NCBI GenBank assembly: GCA_903919075.1
Contig: CAIXGR010000047.1
Coordinates: 1 to 64,000 of the forward strand
Reading direction: 5' to 3'
From: an uncultured Bacteroidota bacterium
GTDB lineage: Bacteria; Bacteroidota; Bacteroidia; Chitinophagales; LD1
Length of the DNA stretch: 64,000 nt
The notes below the pieces were generated by a model, which ran no database searches, had not been told where the DNA came from, and worked only from the letters and a program-made list of their open reading frames with translations. Positions 60,225 to 64,000 of the stretch are shown here, piece by piece. Made by a program: the position numbers and the translations under genes. Position 1 is the first letter of the stretch; every line of letters starts with the position of its first letter.

Positions 60225-60770
60225 ATGATGTTGAAAGCCGTAATTAATAGAAACGATAGAGTAGCTTACAGTTTAATAGCCATAGTTTCGGTAGTTGTAT
60301 TTGCTGCCGTGGTATTGTTGCGTTACGATGCCGTAAAAATTAACCCCGGTTTCGATGCGCATATCTTTGCACGGGTAAATGCAGTTATCAATTTTATGGT
60401 TTCTGTTTTACTAATATGCGGCTATGCGGCTGTAATGAATAAAAAATACGAACTGCACAGAAATTTAATGCTTACTTGTATTCTTCTTTCTACGCTGTTC
60501 TTGGTTTCATACATAGCCCACCATTTACTGGCACCCGAAACACATTTTGGCGGAAGCGGGGGGCTTAAATATTTTTACTTTTTTATTCTGGCTACTCATA
60601 TTGTATTGGCGGCCATTATTTTGCCCTTTATCCTGTTTACTTCCTACCAAAGTTTATCGGGCGATTTTGCAAAACACAAAAAAATAGCGCGCTATACATT
60701 TCCCATTTGGTTGTATGTATCTATAACTGGCGTGTTGGTTTATTTAATGATATCGCCATATTATTCGTAA
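60225..60770 (+). CDS. DUF420 (YozB/CtaM-like) membrane protein
   Basis: Multiple TM segments with conserved His; directly follows SCO gene. Confidence 0.82.
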   Translation: MMLKAVINRNDRVAYSLIAIVSVVVFAAVVLLRYDAVKINPGFDAHIFARVNAVINFMVSVLLICGYAAVMNKKYELHRNLMLTCILLSTLFLVSYIAHHLLAPETHFGGSGGLKYFYFFILATHIVLAAIILPFILFTSYQSLSGDFAKHKKIARYTFPIWLYVSITGVLVYLMISPYYS

Positions 60771-60799
60771 CACGAGGCGGTAATTTTTATATTTGTAGT

Positions 60800-61036
60800 A
60801 TGAAACGCTATATTTCTTCCATCATAACAATGTTGCTTTTGGTGGCGCTCTATTTGCCATCATTTTCGCAATGTGCCATGTGCGCCGGGCAGGTTGAATC
60901 GGCACATGGCGCGGGGTCATCTGTGGCGGAGGGTGTCAATAAAGGGGTTCTTTACATTTTTATGATGCCTTACCTTATTGCCGGCACTTTGGGATATTTT
61001 TGGTGGAGGGCCAGAAAAAAAGCCCAAATGGAATAA
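60800..61036 (+). CDS. Small membrane protein with CAMC motif
   Basis: MKRYISSIITMLLLVALYLPSFSQCAMCAGQVESAHG...YLIAGTLGYFWWRARKK. Confidence 0.7.
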   Translation: MKRYISSIITMLLLVALYLPSFSQCAMCAGQVESAHGAGSSVAEGVNKGVLYIFMMPYLIAGTLGYFWWRARKKAQME

Positions 61037-61063
61037 CCTTTTAATAACTGTAAAATAATATAG

Positions 61064-61091
61064 GAAGGGACTTTGACAACAAAGTCCCTTC
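61064..61091. promoter_or_regulatory. Perfect 12-bp hairpin upstream of fused E1 gene
   Basis: GAAGGGACTTTG-ACAA-CAAAGTCCCTTC. Confidence 0.6.
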
Positions 61092-61125
61092 GTGCTTATA
61101 TTTGTGTTCTATACATCCTAACACC

Positions 61126-63546
61126 ATGCAGGAAAACATAATGGACAGCGAAGCAAAAACTAAAATAACTTTCGAAGAATTTAAAAGCGAAGTGCTGAGC
61201 GATTTTCGGACCGCTTGTGTTTCGCGCGAGATGAGTTTGCTGGGAAGGAAAGAAGTTTTAACCGGCAAAGCCAAGTTCGGAATATTTGGTGATGGAAAGG
61301 AAATAGCACAAATAGCCCTTTCAAAATCTTTCGAGCCCGGCGACTGGCGCAGCGGCTACTACCGCGACCAAACCTGGATGCTTGCTATAGATGCTTTAAC
61401 GCCCGAACAATTTTTTGCCCAATTATACGCCAACCCCGACCAGAATGAAGAGTTGATGAGCGCCGGCCGGCAAATGAACGGCCACTATGCCACTGCTTTG
61501 CAAGATGCCGACGGGAATTGGTTAGACCAAGCATCAAAATATAATTCAACGGCAGATGCTTCGCCTACTGCCAGCCAAATGCCGCGTTCGTTGGGCATTG
61601 CACTGGCATCAAAACTTTATCGCGAAAATGAAGAGTTGGAAGACTTCACCATTTTTTCGCAAAAAGGAAATGAAGTTTCGTTTGTATCCATCGGCGATGC
61701 TTCTACCAGCGAAGGTTTATTTTGGGAAACGTTGAATGCTGCCGGTGTGTTGCGTGTGCCCCTTGCTATTTCAGTATGGGATGATGGCTATGGTATTTCG
61801 GTGCCACAAAAATACCAAACAACAAAAGAAAGCATTTCAGAAATTACAAAAGGTTTTCAAGCCGATGCCACAGGTAGGGGCGTTGATATTTATGTATGCG
61901 AAGGGTGGAACTATCCTAAACTGGTTGAAACCTACAAGCGAGGAATAGAAAAAATGCGCCGTACGCATATTCCTGCTTTATTTCATATTACTGAAATTAC
62001 ACAACCACAAGGGCACTCTACTTCAGGTTCGCACGAGCGCTATAAAAATGCTGAGCGGTTAGAATGGGAAAAAGATTTCGACTGCCTTAAAAAAATGACC
62101 GAGTGGATTATAAGCAGTGGAATTGCAACTATTGATGAGTGCGAGCAAATACAGGAAGCAGCAAAAAAATATGTTGCCGAAAGCAAGCGCGCAGCCTGGA
62201 GAAAGTTTAGCGAGCCTTTAGCAGAAGAGTTGAAGGAAATGACCAGCATTATTGAGGAAATTGGAGCAGCGGCCGGAACTAGCCAAAGTTTGGAAGCTGC
62301 AATGGATAGTTTGCAAAAAGCTATCGACCCGGTAAGAAAAGATATTTTAAAAACCGGCAAGCAATTACTTCGCCAGTACCGGGGCCAGCAATTTAATGCT
62401 TTAGATAAACTGCGCGAATGGCTAAAAGAGTTTGAAGCGAAATACCGCGATATATACGACTCATATCAATACAGCGAGAGCGATAAAAATGCGCTAAAGG
62501 TTCCGGTTATTCCTGCTGAATATTCCGACAGCTCAAAAACATTGAATGGTTTTGAAGTGCTGAATGTGTTGTTCGATAAAATGTTTACCAAATACCCTAA
62601 CGTAGTTGCCTTTGGCGAAGACGTAGGAAAAATAGGCGATGTAAACCAGGGCTTTGCAGGCATACAAGATAAATACGGGGAGAATAGAATTTTTGATACC
62701 GGTATACGCGAGGCTACTATTATGGGGCAGGGTATAGGTTTAGCTATGCGCGGCTTTCGCCCTATTGCGGAAATTCAATATTTAGATTATTTAATATATG
62801 GCTTAGAGCCATTGGTTGATGACCTTGCCTGTTTGCAATACCGTACCAAAGGCTTACAGAAAGCGCCGTTAATAGTGCGCACACGTGGCCATCGGTTAGA
62901 GGGAATTTGGCACACCGGTTCACCAATGGGCATGATTATAAATTCGCTACGCGGAATGTATGTATGTGTGCCGCGTAATATGGTGCAAGCGGCCGGTATG
63001 TACAATACCATGCTGCAAAGCGATGAACCGGCTTTGGTAATTGAATGTTTAAATGGCTACCGGTTAAAAGAAACGCTGCCTGATAATGTGGATGAGTTCA
63101 CTGTTCCTCTCGGAGTTCCTGAAATATTGCAACAGGGCGATGATGTTACCTTAGTTACCTATGGCAGTTGTGTTCGCATTGCAGAAGAAGCCATGAAACA
63201 ATTGGAAGAAGTAGGAATTTCGGTAGAATTAATTGATGTGCAGACTCTAATTCCGTTCGATATACATAGCAGCATTATTGAATCGATAAAGAAAACTAAC
63301 CGGGTAGTATTTTTAGATGAAGATGTACCCGGTGGCGCTTCAGCATTTATGTTTCAGCAAGTGTTCGAGAAGCAAAGTGCTTACCGGTGGCTTGATTCGG
63401 AACCGCGCACTATTACAGCAAAAGAACATCGCACATCATACGGTACCGATGGCGATTATTTCGGCAAGCCCAACGCCGAAGATGTGTTTGAAGTAATTTA
63501 CGGAATGATGAATGAAGTAGATCCAAGCACATATCCTGCCTTGTAA
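61126..63546 (+). CDS. Fused alpha/beta 2-oxoacid (branched-chain-type) dehydrogenase E1 (start 61126 or 61141)
   Basis: E1-alpha part SIGDASTSEGLFWETLNAAGVLRVPLAISVWDDGYGISVP; E1-beta part GEDVGKIGDVNQGFAGIQDKYGENRIFDTGIREATIMGQGIGLAMRG. Confidence 0.94.
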   Translation: MQENIMDSEAKTKITFEEFKSEVLSDFRTACVSREMSLLGRKEVLTGKAKFGIFGDGKEIAQIALSKSFEPGDWRSGYYRDQTWMLAIDALTPEQFFAQLYANPDQNEELMSAGRQMNGHYATALQDADGNWLDQASKYNSTADASPTASQMPRSLGIALASKLYRENEELEDFTIFSQKGNEVSFVSIGDASTSEGLFWETLNAAGVLRVPLAISVWDDGYGISVPQKYQTTKESISEITKGFQADATGRGVDIYVCEGWNYPKLVETYKRGIEKMRRTHIPALFHITEITQPQGHSTSGSHERYKNAERLEWEKDFDCLKKMTEWIISSGIATIDECEQIQEAAKKYVAESKRAAWRKFSEPLAEELKEMTSIIEEIGAAAGTSQSLEAAMDSLQKAIDPVRKDILKTGKQLLRQYRGQQFNALDKLREWLKEFEAKYRDIYDSYQYSESDKNALKVPVIPAEYSDSSKTLNGFEVLNVLFDKMFTKYPNVVAFGEDVGKIGDVNQGFAGIQDKYGENRIFDTGIREATIMGQGIGLAMRGFRPIAEIQYLDYLIYGLEPLVDDLACLQYRTKGLQKAPLIVRTRGHRLEGIWHTGSPMGMIINSLRGMYVCVPRNMVQAAGMYNTMLQSDEPALVIECLNGYRLKETLPDNVDEFTVPLGVPEILQQGDDVTLVTYGSCVRIAEEAMKQLEEVGISVELIDVQTLIPFDIHSSIIESIKKTNRVVFLDEDVPGGASAFMFQQVFEKQSAYRWLDSEPRTITAKEHRTSYGTDGDYFGKPNAEDVFEVIYGMMNEVDPSTYPAL

Positions 63547-63911
63547 CAACAAGCTCTGGCAGTTTCTTAAAAAAAATTAAAACGTTTGTTTTAGCGCAAC
63601 CACTATTAATAAATTTACGTGGAATAGGAATGATTAAATATTGTTTCTGCTAAAAGATGTAACGATGCAACTATTAGCCAATACAAATAATATTTCGTTC
63701 AAAGAGAAATGGTGGCCAATAAAATATGGCCAGGCCCACATTCCATCTTCGCTAGTGTGGTTTATTTTATCAAAACTACGTCCGCCTACCCGGTATGTCC
63801 TTTTTCTCTTTATTCAACTATACATATAATTAAGTATTGGGTTATACTGCCTTGCATGTAGCATAACTAATTCTAAAACAAAATATTCAATCAACCCTAA
63901 AACCAATAAAA

Positions 63912-64000
63912 ATGAAATCGACTATTAAAACACAAATACTTTTTTCTTCTGTTTTTCTTTTATGCTTTTTTTATTTCAGTGCATACTGTCAAACCGATTC
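63912..64000 (+). CDS. Start of a secreted protein, cut by window edge
   Basis: ATG followed by MKSTIKTQILFSSVFLLCFFYFSAYCQTD, a signal peptide. Confidence 0.6.
   Translation, partial: MKSTIKTQILFSSVFLLCFFYFSAYCQTD

Noticed and set aside
60707-60799. N-terminal extension of the small CAMC protein ORF
   Set aside because: Extension overlaps the DUF420 gene; signal peptide begins at Met 60800.
61126-63546. Fused E1 alpha/beta as a misassembly or read-through
   Set aside because: Single open frame with an intact linker; fused 2-oxoacid E1 proteins are known in Bacteroidota.

Overview
This 64 kb window is a chromosomal segment of a Bacteroidota-type genome. Support for that placement: T9SS C-terminal sorting domains, TAnnTTTG -7 promoter motifs, a gmhA/hddA pair, DUF4199, a BatA-like protein, and a PaaN-type aldehyde dehydrogenase. 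The left edge (1-1.6 kb) is mobile DNA, with a partial IS66 transposase and a serine recombinase that appear to truncate a polytopic membrane protein. The rest is mostly housekeeping genes: pyrC-like, recN, cdsA, psd, dprA, queD, lpd/sucB/sucA, rpsT, radC, pheT, a speA-like decarboxylase, argS, a 3-hydroxyacyl-CoA dehydrogenase and a fused 2-oxoacid dehydrogenase E1. These are interspersed with envelope and secreted proteins. The most unusual items are: (1) a 1369-aa secreted protein with 207 uninterrupted, almost charge-free Gly-X-Y triplets, then YadA-like head repeats and a peptidase S74/intramolecular chaperone C-terminus; (2) an M1 metallopeptidase with a C-terminal segment that looks like an Omp85-type outer-membrane barrel; (3) a dihydroorotase homolog that has lost most metal ligands; (4) three intergenic arrays of degenerate 7-bp repeats, two starting at a stop codon; (5) a large imperfect inverted repeat plus back-to-back palindromes next to dprA; (6) an SPFH + TIM44-like/zinc-ribbon gene pair; (7) a TMTC-like TPR membrane protein. 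No rRNA, tRNA or CRISPR array was recognised. All family assignments come from reading the sequence by eye; no database search was run.
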